From Hofstenia miamia (Eukaryota > Xenacoelomorpha > Acoela): 64,000 bases of DNA. Below, piece by piece: positions 1-11,500 of the stretch (the first letter of the stretch is position 1; each line of letters starts with the position of its first letter). The translations under genes were made by a program, and so were the position numbers. The DNA is taken from positions 1,662,622 to 1,726,621 of the forward strand of contig SCFE01000009.1 in assembly GCA_004352715.1 (NCBI GenBank). Reading direction: 5' to 3'. The notes beneath the pieces were generated by a model. That model saw only the letters and a program-made list of their open reading frames with translations, had not been told where the DNA came from and made no database searches.

Positions 1-182
1 TTCAACTTTCAACATCTCATTAATAAATCAATGCATTTCATCCAGCATTTCTGCAAATAGCCAAACCTTGATTATTTTATGGTTTAAGAAAATGAATCTT
101 TATATAAATACTTTTGCTTTGAATTTCCCTACTCTGCCCATTGCCTTATAATAACTTATTCTAATAAGCAAAAAATTAAAAA

Positions 183-1640
183 CCCAACTAAATCTTGAAT
201 AAATCAATTATGACAGTACATAGCACCCAGGACGCAATTTTATCGATCACACAACAAATTAAGTCTAATAAATCTCATAACAAGTGCAGTTGTGTAGCAT
301 TACTAGATTTAAGTAAGGCATTCAATTCAATGAATTTTGATATTTTGCAAGACAAACTTATAAATTATAATTTTGGTGCTAACTCAATTAATTTAATCAT
401 GAACTTCTTAAAAAATAGACAGCAGCGTGTAATATTAAACAGTAAAAAATCAAGTTATGTTACGACCGACCGTGGGGTGCCCCAAGGTACTGTACTTGGC
501 CCTATTTTATTTGCAATTTTTGTAAATGGTATAATAAAACATGTTAAACACAGCGAAATCTACCAATATGCTGACGACATATGCCTAATAAGTACCGCAA
601 AAAATGCTTTTGATGCTACAAAAAACCTCCAAACAGATATAGAAAAATTAAACAATTAATTTACTAATAATCAACTGAAACTAAATATTGAAAAAACTCA
701 ATTTATAATTTTTTCACCAAAGGCACAAAAAAATCTAATAAATGACATAGAACTAAAGATAAATAATGAGTCAATAAAGCAAAGTGAATCAGTCAGCTAT
801 TTAGGAGTGGAGATAGATAATGAATTAACATTTGAAAAATTTCTACTGAATAAGATTCAAAAAATGACTGCAGGCATTAGATATCTTTATCACTTACGCA
901 ATGTAATATCAAGCAATTATCATAAACAACTAATACATGCTTTCTGTCTGTCTCATTTTCAATACTGTTCTTTTCTTTTAACTAACCTATATTCAAAACA
1001 TCGTATGCTTCTATCAAACACATTTAATTGGTGTATAAAAACTCTAAGCTTTGCACAAAAGCATGACGAAGCATCAGTATATCGTAATAAATATAAAATA
1101 TTATCTCCGTTCTATCAAATTCATATGCATATGCTATCTATCTTATTTAAATTCAAATCTCTACAAACATCTCTCCTTTTCCTTAATGACTGTATTAAAT
1201 TAAATGAGCGATCGCAAAAATTTTTTAGTTTAGATAAAAATTATAATGGCTTCCATCACATATCAATTAAATTGTGGAATAATTTAGATTATGAAACGCG
1301 AATAGAAAAAAACTATAAAAAGTTTAGAAAAAAATTGAAACAATTTCTTCTAATAAAACAGTACACATTAGGGTACGGTAATACACTTCATGCATTTGAA
1401 ACATACATGTAACATCAACCATGTACACAAACATCCACTCAAACATTGACTATATTATTATATATTGTACATATTAATTTGTAGTTATTTGTTCATGTTT
1501 ATTTTCTTTTGTCATGTGTTAGTTTGTAGATCTTGTATACATATAATGCGCAATAAATTTGCTCTGACTCTTATTATTATTATTATTATTAATATTATTA
1601 TTATTATTAATATTAATATTGCTATAATTATTATTATTAT
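183..1640 (+). mobile_element. Decayed non-LTR retrotransposon (LINE), reverse transcriptase domain and 3' tail
   Basis: One frame runs from about 195 to 1412 with a single internal stop at 657-659. It encodes the palm and thumb of a CR1/jockey-type reverse transcriptase. Visible motifs are LLDLSKAFNSMNFDIL, GVPQGTVLGPILFAIFVNGI, the catalytic box YADDICL and the late motif LKLNIEKTQFIIF followed by YLGVEID. The C-terminal part ends with the usual LWNNL...FRKKLKQFL block. A short untranslated stretch follows, then AATAAA at 1550-1555 and a long (ATT)n tract, which I read as the element's 3' tail. Sequence before 195 no longer translates, so the endonuclease and N-terminal half are lost. The near-intact frame suggests a fairly recent copy. 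The exact clade is not certain. Confidence 0.85.
1571..1640. repeat. (ATT)n microsatellite, LINE 3' tail
   Basis: Imperfect TTA/ATT repeats directly follow the AATAAA of the preceding LINE. Other LINE copies in this window end in the same way. Confidence 0.8.
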
Positions 1641-1659
1641 TATTTTTTTAACAGGTTCG

Positions 1660-2832
1660 TTTCAACAAATTCATTAGGAGACATCATCTATTTGTAGAGG
1701 AAAAATGCATAAAATACATTCCAAAAAAATCCAATTTTCCTGTCATTGACGGAAAATTTCTGTTAAAAAACGTAAGGCATTTCAACAACTGTATCTTCAT
1801 GTTTCTAATATTAACATTAGCTAGGGGCCTACCAAATATTGCATCTTGACTCAGATTTCCTAAGCTGCATCAGTGGGCACTACTATCTCGGATACAGGCA
1901 AAGAACAAAAATAACAGGTAAAATACAAAAACGCCATATTATCAAATTAACACTTCTTATGGCAACTTTACTACCTATTTGTGTTTTAGACTTTAAGCAC
2001 ATTTTGAAAAGTTTTATTATTGCTATTTTTTGCAACAATGTGATGTCTTAATAATTTTTCCAAAATATTACAATCAATTATAGCGTATGTAAAGGATCTT
2101 GATTACTCCGTTCACTATTAAATGAGTTTTTGATCATTAGAAAAAAATTGAATGTTGTCTAGATGTGTTTATATTTTCTTAATACCAAATAATATTAATA
2201 CTTAATGTGCAGCATAGAAAACATGATTTGAATATCAAGTATTTTATCTTTATTCTATTATTCAAAGTGCTACAAAAAACACATAGCAGCCGAAAGAAGT
2301 TGGTTGTTAGGTGACAACGTCAAAACAATTGATTTTTATGTTTGTATAGCTCTTGTTAACTGTGTTTAATTTGAACTCTTAGATTGAACCAGAATGGAAA
2401 TCGCCAGAAGTTGAGCCAAAAATTACAACACGAAGCCCGAGGTTATCCAAGGAGTCCTGACCAGACAACTTTTTAACTGAATTTAATAGTTCTTAGCTAT
2501 TAACCTCTTAAAAAAATAATTGTAAATTTGCTTCTCAAAGTTTCCAAAATTAAAAAATTAAAGTGATAAAGATTAAATGCTTCTATTTTTTGAAAAATTC
2601 GTTACAAAAAGCATTCTATATTTTAAAAAATTAAATTTACATTGATTTCTATTGGGTTTTAGCCTAAAACGTCGGCCTATCGGAATGCAATTGATATAAT
2701 CAGCTTAGTTAAATTAGATAGAAACTATGAATACCCATTGGCTACACAGAAAAAAACAAAAATGTGTTTTCATTAGTTAATTCTTTTGAATTTTATTGGT
2801 TAGACATTTTTTGATATTTTCATTTAAAAAAA
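1660..2832. other. Non-coding AT-rich stretch
   Basis: Reading frames here are short and frequently interrupted, and I see no conserved motif. It may contain the promoter or upstream exons of the LDL-A gene, but nothing identifies them. Confidence 0.5.
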
Positions 2833-3959
2833 ATGTTTGCTGGGACGTTCGGTACATTTTCCCCGCTTGTTTTTATTGCAATGAATATAACGTACTGCCC
2901 ATATCCATTTTTTGATTGTCAAAATAACTCAACATGCATAAATCCAGCATTTGTTTGCGATAAAAAGATTGACTGTCATGATACTGGAAAGGACGAGGAA
3001 AATTGTGTGCACACCAGTTCCGCCAACTGTACTGGATTTTTCTGCATAGATGATTACTTCGCCGACGCTATTGATACTTCAAAGTGTATTGATGGGTCTA
3101 TGCAATGCGACAAAGTTATCGACTGCGTGATAGGAACTGATGAACTCTGTTTCTGTCCTGAAGGCTGGCTTACATGTACCCTGGGAAACATGGGCTATGG
3201 AAGATGTTTGCCTCCAAGCAAAGTCTGTGATGGTGTGATAGATTGCGTAATCTTTGGTGCAACAGGGATTGATGAGTGCGGATGCGACGAAACAACATTT
3301 ATGTGCCCTGATAGAGATAGATATTGCATACCATCAAAATATATTTGCGATCAAATCAAGAGCAGACGAAAAAAATTGCATAGCAGAGTGCGCAGATGGG
3401 TTTTTTCAATGTGCTAATAAAGAAAATTGTATACCAAACCGTCTTCACTGTGATAAGTATTTAGGTGGGACATTCGAATCCATCAAGTTTGTACCAGATT
3501 GTTTAGATGGGTCTGATGAAACTTGTGATTGCTATTACAACTTTCCTTGCCCATCAACCAACACTTGCATTGAGAAGAAAAGTTTGTGTAGAGATATTAG
3601 GAACTGTATTGTTACCGAAGATCAAATTTTTGAAGCTTGCGAATGCAATCCTGCTGTGTATCATAAATGTGCACGGGAAAATATTTGTGTTCCTCTGTCT
3701 AGAGTATGTGACTTTGTGTATGACTGCCATCTTTCTTTTTCCGATGAACCGATGTACCCATATTCCAGATGCCCGAGCAAGGTGTTTGGAAACAAATTCC
3801 TTTTGGTGTAGTTCACCCCCTAGATGTGTGTCTTGTCTTTACGAAGAAAAATCTTCTGATTTACACTATCATTGTTGGACAATGGAAGCTGAAGCTGTCT
3901 GTCCTTGTAGGGATCCATCATATTTTCAATGTAATAATGGTTTCCTTTGCATTGAACAG
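2833..3959 (+). CDS. Partial protein with about nine LDL-receptor class A modules; two frame changes
   Basis: This tract encodes cysteine-rich modules with the LDL-A pattern of six cysteines and a C-terminal acidic calcium-binding cluster, for example CDKKIDCHD...DEENC and PDCLDGSDETC. About nine modules can be counted, the eighth atypical and the ninth cut by the exon end. The first ATG (2833) precedes a mildly hydrophobic stretch that could be a signal peptide. The frame changes near 3355-3370 and again near 3770-3800, each time by +1, and the cysteine pattern continues across both shifts. This is either a recent pseudogene or indel error in the assembly. The tract ends at a good donor, CAG then gtaatt, so the gene should continue, but no downstream exon is visible before the transposon nest. 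LDL-A arrays are usually extracellular ligand-binding regions of secreted or membrane proteins. I cannot name the gene. Confidence 0.75.
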
Positions 3960-4057
3960 GTAATTTTTTAGAAATCATTTTAGCATTTAATTAAAATGCT
4001 TTTTATGTTTTACGCTACGTTGCAGAACAATTCTTTGCTTAATCACCTATGTTTTCC

Positions 4058-4098
<41 letters not shown>

Positions 4099-4348
4099 GT
4101 GTATGATTTAGCGTAGCTAAAAGATAGGAAAAATGGAAGATAGAAAGCGATTTCTCATGTTCAACTAGAGCAAATGTGCATTTGACTCCAAAAGTCGCCA
4201 ATTTCAAAAATTAAAATGCATATAAAATGCCATAATCTACATGTATAGTAGGTGTGTATAGAGTCCTGTTGAAATCCATTGCATTATTTAAAAATTAGAG
4301 ATATTTAAAATCCTTAGACTAAGTTTGACACACCCTGTGCAAGCACTA
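3960..4348. other. Probable intron start with (AT)n tract
   Basis: It begins with the donor that follows the LDL-A exon and holds an (AT)n tract at about 4050-4093. No coding signal is seen. Confidence 0.5.
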
Positions 4349-4861
4349 TTAGTAAAGGGTGAAGTGTGCAATGTTTTGGGATGATGAACAGACTCTGACG
4401 ATACCTTCAGAGCGATTAGAGTGGAAATTTGAGAACATTATCAAATGAATCAAAGTCCAACTTGTGACTTTGAGATTGTAGAGAATTTGAGCAGATCGTT
4501 TTTGTAAGTTAAGGAAGAAATTCATTTGAAACACATTTCTCAAATGTTCCATGTAGTGGAACTAGTCACAAAAGGGCCATTAAAAAAATTGACTTGAATA
4601 AAGAGATTAAAGGGAATATTATAGAAGGGGCAAAGAGCAATTAGGTTTGAAGAAACACACGAACACATTTCAAATCAAATTCATATTTGCAGCAAAGTGA
4701 ATTCGTGGATGTGTATGATGGGAAGAAAAGTTCATTGGGAGATACAGATCCAATGGATGAAACGCTGAAAAGGCAATATCACATATTTTGGTTGAGCTAA
4801 AAGCAAGATAATTAACAGAATATCGAGTAGACAAAGGCTCTTGATCAGATAAGGTATTCAA
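4349..4861 (-). mobile_element. Decayed LINE, thumb region of the reverse transcriptase (second half of a split copy)
   Basis: Read on the minus strand, two partly open stretches (4861-4670 and 4552-4349) carry a typical LINE thumb motif, NLQKRSAQILYNLKVTSW. This part of a LINE follows the YADD box. The matching upstream half, ending in the box, is on the same strand at 6241-6590. The two halves are separated by a plus-strand LINE and an R4-like element, so this looks like one old copy split by later insertions. It has many stops and is not functional. Confidence 0.55.
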
Positions 4862-4869
4862 GGCAAAAA

Positions 4870-5278
4870 CTTTTCTGAAGTTACTCTACTTCCATGTCTG
4901 TGACCTCCTCCTGTTCAATCGACTGCTCACTCGCAAATTGGATCTTGATCCTTTTGATTTCATTAAGTTCTCTAATTCCCGCTCCACTCGCTCTGATAAT
5001 GTTGTCACTTTCTCCATTCGTCGTCCCAAGAAACATCGCACCCTTCACTCGTTTTTCTATCGTGCTTGTACTGCTGCTAATTACATCTTGACTCTCAACC
5101 CTCCAACAGCGATTAATTTCATTTCCCCACCACCGAGCTTCAAGAAATCTTTGATGAATTTCCTCTTTGCTGAGCCCTTCTCCAACTTCGTCAACTCATC
5201 CATTTGCTCCTATTTTTTTTATTTTTTTGTAGTGTATGCCTTCAGCGGCTAAATAAAGTCATTTATTATTATTATTAT
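4870..5278 (+). mobile_element. LINE C-terminal fragment with (ATT)n 3' tail
   Basis: A single frame encodes the C-terminal block of a jockey/CR1-like reverse transcriptase, with CDLLLFNRLLTRKLDLDPFD, then RPKKHRTLHSFFYRA and PSFKKSLMNFLF. The stop is followed closely by AATAAA and an (ATT)n tract at about 5262-5278. The 5' part is missing. It lies between the two halves of a minus-strand LINE, so it inserted into that copy. Confidence 0.7.
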
Positions 5279-6204
5279 TCCTTCTTACGTCTAACAGCTT
5301 CATGCTGGTATCCCTCTCAGCTCGGGGAACTCACCAGTTCCCAGGGTGTCTGAGAGCTTTCCCCAGGACTCTTGCTGTTCCTAACAATGCTGCCTTCTGT
5401 GCTACTGCTGCTCCCCACTTTGGTACTCCCAACTCCTCCAAGTATCTCTTATGCTTCTTACTCACTGCTCCTAGTGTTCCTACAACTACCGGGACTACTT
5501 CAACTTTCTTTAACTTCCACAGCCTTTCTATTTCCTCTGCTAACTCTCTGTACTTGTCTATCTTCTCTTTCTCTTTGCTTTCTACATTTCTGTCCTTTGG
5601 TACTGCTATGTCTATCACTGTTCCTAATCTTTTCTCTTTGTCTACCACTACTATGTCTGGCCTCCGTGCTTCTATCACTTTGCTCGTCTGTATGTTGAAA
5701 TCCCACAGTATCTTAACCTTCTCATTTTCTATGACGCCCTGTGGCTTGTGCTCATACCACTTGTCTCCTGCTTCTAACCCATGCTGCCTGCTCAAACTCC
5801 AGTGTACCATTCTTCCCACCTTGTCATGCCTGAACTTATACTCATTCTGTGCCAACTTCTCACACCCTGCTATCAGATGATCTACTGTCTCCGCCTCTTT
5901 CTTACATAGCCTACACTTATCACTTACTTCTACTCTTCTGTCTATATGCTTCTTCACCCAGTTTGTTCTTATTGCTTGCTCCTGTGCTGCCATTATCAGT
6001 GCTTCTGTTTCTCTCTTCAGTCCTGCCTTCTTTAACCACTTGTTGCTCTCTTCTCTGTCACACTTTTCTGTGTTCCTCCAGTATTCTCCATGCATTGCCT
6101 TCTGCCTATACCTTGTTTGTCTCTCTGATTCCATCCTACTCTGGTATACCTTCTTTCCTTCACTCTCAGTTCTTATCTTCTTTAACTCCTTAGTGACCTC
6201 TAGT

Positions 6205-6206
<2 letters not shown>
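5279..6206 (-). mobile_element. 5'-truncated R4/Dong-like non-LTR retrotransposon, zinc finger and RLE endonuclease
   Basis: A 267-residue minus-strand frame (6134 to 5331) also stays open upstream to the flanking (ATT)n tract. It holds the C-terminal region of R2/R4-type elements. A CCHC finger lies at residues 74-91 (C74, C77, H86, C91). A restriction-like endonuclease signature follows: RRPD at 157-160 and D175, matching PD-x14-D. Downstream it continues with GTVIDIAVPKD and a basic helical tail. The reverse transcriptase part is absent, so the copy is 5' truncated, as is usual for such elements. Both ends abut ATT repeats (5262-5278 and 6207-6240). Dong-type R4 elements are known to insert into TAA/ATT repeats, so the location supports that assignment. 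Predicted proteins on the opposite strand here are shadows. Confidence 0.8.

Positions 6207-6240
<34 letters not shown>
6207..6240. repeat. (ATT)n microsatellite flanking the R4-like insertion
   Basis: A perfect ATT run directly abuts the 5' truncation point of the R4-like element. It is probably the remainder of the plus-strand LINE tail into which that element inserted. Confidence 0.75.
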
Positions 6241-6242
<2 letters not shown>

Positions 6243-6590
6243 AAGATCGCAGTATCATTGACATACATTATGCAGGATGAGTTGAAAATAGATCGATGGA
6301 GATCATTAATGTCAACGAGAAAGAAAAGAACAGCAAGCACAGAGCTTTGAGAGACGATACTAGCTATAAAGGCAAGGTAAGAAATGGACAAATTGATTTT
6401 GATGCGTTGATGATAGTTTGAAAGATAGGACTGCATAAATTCTAAGAAATCTAGATCAAGGCGAATAATCGGAGTTTGTCAATATGAATAAATGCGGGAG
6501 CTGATCAAAGGGTTTTGAAATGTCAAGAAAGATGGTGCAACCACAATCAGATTGAGCAAGTTAGTAATGGAAGAAAGACTGAGAAGACCT
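6241..6590 (-). mobile_element. Decayed LINE reverse transcriptase core (first half of a split copy)
   Basis: On the minus strand, shifting frames give a recognisable reverse transcriptase core. It starts with IFLDISKPFDQLPH, continues with QSYLSNYHQRIKINLS and QSSVLAVLFFLVDINDL, and ends in a degenerate catalytic box, YVNDTAIF. The second D of the box is kept but the first is lost. Frameshifts mark it as a pseudogene. The thumb region is found at 4349-4861. Confidence 0.7.
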
Positions 6591-8530
6591 AATTTTCAAA
6601 TTTTATATGAGTTTAGCTAGATGGAAGTGAATGTTTTTATTGCAAGAATTTTATGGTGTGAATGCTGCCAACTTCACCTTGATAACACCACTAGTATCTG
6701 GAGTCAATAAAATCCCATCCGGAAGAAGTGATGGCGTCCCAACAAGCTTTACAAGGAGCCGACACATGAGTTGGCAGAACCCTTGTGAAGCATAGTATAT
6801 ACATCCTTGATGGAACCTAAGTTTCCACGAAGTTTCATGATAACCTGAATTTTATCAATCTGATTTGTTTTTATATCTATTTTGTTTTATAAATTCAAAT
6901 ATCAGTCCTAATTTTAACGTTGAAAAAGTAGACTGTACCATTTTATAAACATTAACATCTGAATTAACTTAATAAATTAAGCAAAATATACGATATCAAG
7001 GCAAAATATCAAACGATTTTGGATATTTTCAGAATGTCGATAGTATATACGATATTCGATATATCGTATATGCTTATTATTAGAATTGAAAATAGGTTTC
7101 TATCGAATTCATTAATACATTTACTTTTATCTATGTCCATTTGCATTTAGTAATTCACTGAAATTTGTGCATGATTTTATTTTTTATGTGCTTCAATATT
7201 TTGTACGTGTATGATTATTGAAACTAAACATATGCCTGCGTGTGTTGTCAAGGGAATACAGCCCTTTTTACAGTTTTCTTTACCAATTAATGAGAGCAAT
7301 ATATTTAATGTTCAAATATATATTTTAACTCCCATTACATGTAATTTTTACTACTTCTAGTTTCAAGTTTTTTGTTAAGAATGCTCAAAATTAAATATTT
7401 AATTTGTCAAAATTTTTAGATTTTCGCTAATGTTTTTTTAATAATATAAGGAAGACATTTCGTCTTTAAGAATCTTAAGTGAAATTTACTCTTAGTTTAT
7501 TAAAATTTCCTGTTACGATAATGATATAGACATTGACTAAATTTACTTTCCATTTTATTATCTGTACATCAAATTTTCCAAATTCCTAAGACTTGAAATG
7601 AGGATAAAACCATTTATATCATTTTTTGATAGTATAAATTTAAATTTATTAGATTTTCTCATAAATTGCTTGTGATTCATTCCATTTTGGATAGTGTTCT
7701 TTTTTCATTTTATTGTGACATGTGAGTGAAATCATTGCTTATATTCAATAAAAAATTAGATTTTATTAGCCAATATGCTCTTTCTATCATTATTGTTAAC
7801 TTCTCCGACATGTGTTAGATTGGTATTCATAGGGTGAAAATTGCATCTAGCAAGTGTTCTGAATAATCTATGCAGCAATGTTTAGTACTGCAGAGTAAAA
7901 CTATAGAACATTGATTTCGCAAATTAAAAATATTTCTATTCATTTGTACTAGAATCCGCTCAATGTTTACTTAATATTATGGTGAAGCAATATGCATATT
8001 TGCACCTGCAAATTTTTCTCATTTTTTTAATTTTTCAAATTTACAATCCTAGCTTTTTTCTGAATGATTATGCGCTTGAACAATATTAATCGTAATTATG
8101 ATTATGAATTATGTGGAATAATAAAAAATTAATTGAGCATATGTATTTCCAATATCCAATTGTTAGAATTTTTTAATGTAAGCAAAAATGTTCCAATATT
8201 GGCATAAATAGAATTGCTAATATTTGTTTGTTTTGTCATGGAGTTCTGTAATATAGCCGAACTCCATGGTTTTGTCTTATTAGATATAAAAAATGTATTG
8301 ATTGTGAAATACTGTTTTGCGATTAGTCCATTCATATGTATTTTCCATCTCAATCAATATAAATATCAAGCAGTCATGCTACTGATCAACTGTAGATGGT
8401 AGCAGTGGTCCTACCAGCTTATTTATACTATCAGTTATGAAACCTTTCCGTATCAAGGGTATTTTAATTAGCAAATATATCCTACGCAATTGATTCATAT
8501 TTTTGAAACAAAGTATTTGTTCATGTAAAT
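6591..8530. other. Intergenic region, no supported gene
   Basis: It is AT-rich and has no long open frame or recognised domain. A less AT-rich patch near 6660-6850 may be an old repeat but shows no motif I can name. The upstream control region of DNAI3 should lie in or before this interval. Confidence 0.5.
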
Positions 8531-8542
8531 ATCTTTCAGGTA
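8531..8542 (+). promoter_or_regulatory. Splice acceptor three bases before the DNAI3 start codon
   Basis: A pyrimidine-rich ATCTTTCAG lies at 8531-8539, followed by three bases and then the ATG at 8543. The mature 5' untranslated sequence downstream of the acceptor would be only three bases. This fits either a 5' UTR intron or a spliced-leader trans-splice site. Confidence 0.5.
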
Positions 8543-11500
8543 ATGAGTGTTCGGACGACATCTGCTCGCAGTTCAAAGCGAAGTTCTGCAAGAGCGTCTC
8601 CTTCTACGAAAGGTATGTAATTTTATGATTTCCCATATCTTCACTTTCACAATAGTATCTCCTACCTGCGTTCAATGTGATAGGATAATTTTTCTTTAGG
8701 TAATGTAACAGAAATTGTTGCAGGGCGCTCCGGAAAAGCTTTTGCTAGAGAAATAATTCTCCAACTTTCTACCAATTATCACCCTTAAAAATAATTAAGC
8801 AATTTTAAGCCTTATATGTATAGTTACACTTTGGCCAATTATAGAGACTTTTTGTAATAGATTTTTGTTGTAGATTTCTGACAGCTTAAAAAGCCATTTA
8901 TAGGGCTTCAGCAGGTCTATATGGCATAATTTTTAGGTTTTTAGATTTTTCAATTCGCCCGTTTAATAATAGCCGTCGATTTGAATTTTTACAGTAGACA
9001 ACCTTTGGAATCATTGCCCCATGGGGTTTTATGCTAACGACGCAGTTTATATATATATCACTTTGTATGGCCACGAATAGTTTGAGGCAAAACTTTTGTG
9101 TATTTAAAACGGGACGTTTATGTGCATAAATATTTTGGTAAAATGGTCAAGTTGTGGCGCCGACTGGATAATATATCCGTATAAGAACTAAATGGTCTTT
9201 CGACCATGCAGGACATAATTGGGTCGCCGTTGATTAAATCAAGATCGGTTGCAAATACTAAAATTTGATTGGCTGAGACAAGAACGTTGAAATCAAGTTT
9301 ATAATTGGCTGGATTTACTCTGAAATATGAGTAATAACCCCAAATATTTACTAAAAACTCGAAAATTAGCGAAATATTTTTTTAAATATTTAAGTACAAA
9401 ATGCGGCAAAATATGTATGTACATACGAAAATATTTATTTACTTAAAAGTTTTGTCTCTAACGATAGTATATGATAATCATACTTTTAATAACGTGAATT
9501 CATCAATTAAGACGTAAAAGTGAATAAAGTCTTCTTCTTGTTGTTGTTGCATACGATAAACACTAGAACGTTATTCCATATGTTTTTATTGGATTTTAAA
9601 CATAAAAAATTTCAGTTCCGCAACCAATTTTACGGCAAGAAATATTTCGTGTAATGACAATATATTTGCTTACGTGTTATATTTGCAATAATTTGCGAGT
9701 TTTTATTTTAGCGAGCTCAGCTAATTTGCGAATGGGAAGTGCCAGAACAAGTAATGCGTCTATGACCAAGAAACTTTCTAATCAAGATAGTAAGTTTATT
9801 AAGAGTTCTATTGGTTTTTCTTCTGTGCGTTTAGTATTAAATAACTGTACGTTTTTGGCAGTGTATACGTTATTTTAATTTTATAAAAAGTTTCACTTTA
9901 TGTAATATTCATTTTTCAATTCCTTGTATCCTTTGTTATGCTTATGAATGTGTTAAAAAATGTGACTGCATTCAACCCATCAGACATTAACGAAAACTCG
10001 ATGCTTCATTTTATAGGTGTAGCAAAACTAAGTTATTCAGGTTTGTGATTAGTTTCTTCATCTTCATATTCTATCAGTTTTGCTTTAACTAAAGCCAATG
10101 TGATATTTGATTTTTTTAAATAGGGGTGAACTAGTATATTTACGTTTAGTTGGCGGACCAAAGTTGCGTCGATTGACGAAGCTAGAGATGGAAGATAGTG
10201 AACAGTGTGGTAAGTAGAATTAATTGATCAGTGTTATGTTTTCCCTTAAGATCCTCCAGAGGGAATCGTTCCAATATTTATATCAAATGCTAGTCAACTT
10301 ATTTTTGAAATTGAGGGTGATAAAGATGTTTCTCAAGAATATCCCTTTAAACTTTTATCGAAGCAATCTATTCTTGAAGATTTGAAAAATCGTGCAGCTG
10401 TCAGTGATTTCTCGGTTGTTAAGGAGTTAATTAAGGTGAGTTCGTCTTAAATTCATTTCATAATATAATTCGGCAATGCCCAACTATACCCTTATTACTC
10501 CATATGACAAATAAAATGTATGCTTGTTATTAAATGTGAAGATTATATTTATGAATGAATATCTTATGAATGGGTTGTTTTAGAAGACCTTTCTTTAAAT
10601 CTTACGTTTATATCAATGTGCAATATTATTGTTTAGAATTACCCTGGAAATGAATTGTTAATTGCATATGACTTCCATTTCAAGTATTCACAAAACTTTT
10701 ATTTGGTTTCCAATGAAGAGCTCAAAAATAAGATCCTTAATGTAAGTATAAGTTCAAACTATTAATATTATGTACTTACATGGAATTTACGCTCAGTTTA
10801 GCCTACAAAACAAGAGACTTCTGATGATGAGGCATCTGTTATGGAGGAAGAAGACACAACTGTGTATGAATATAGGCCACCGGAATCTAAAATATGGCAG
10901 CCATTAGGTAGTGAAGTTGAAATTGAAGAACAGACTGTTAAAGATAATAGACCTCGGGTAATGCAATTTCAAATTTAATGAATATTAATTAGAATTAGGT
11001 TTTGGGATAATTTTAATTTGCAATTAATTGCTGAAGCCAATGTGCAGTTTGCCAGTTTTGAGATGTTCATTTAAAATGATTTTTTAAGCCTGGGTTCAGA
11101 CTGTCGAACTATCCCGATTTTGAATGAGATATCCCAAATCTCGACATACACTCCTTCGCGATAGGAGAAAACCCGATATTGAAAAAAAGAGTAAAAATAT
11201 TTTATACAGTGATTTTTCCCTCGGAAATATATTTTTCAAACATTTTGAGTAGATATAGTTCTCTATAACTATGGCTAGCATTCAAATAATATTAGTTAAA
11301 TGAAATTAATTTACTTTTCTTTTGAATGAATTTATTGACTCTTGGATACGGGGTGTTTTGGTGACCATTTCAAAAATTTATACTTTTTTAACACAAAAAA
11401 TCTTTGAACATTCTCTAGAATTGTAACTATTAGTCGATAAATCTATCATCGGTCTGACTGCGATCAATCGCTCTGCGGAATCGTGAATAAAATTCTGAAT

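Noticed and set aside
5302-6261. Several plus-strand ORFs, Leu/Ser rich
   Set aside because: They are antisense shadows of the R4-like element, whose minus-strand frame has clear zinc-finger and endonuclease motifs.
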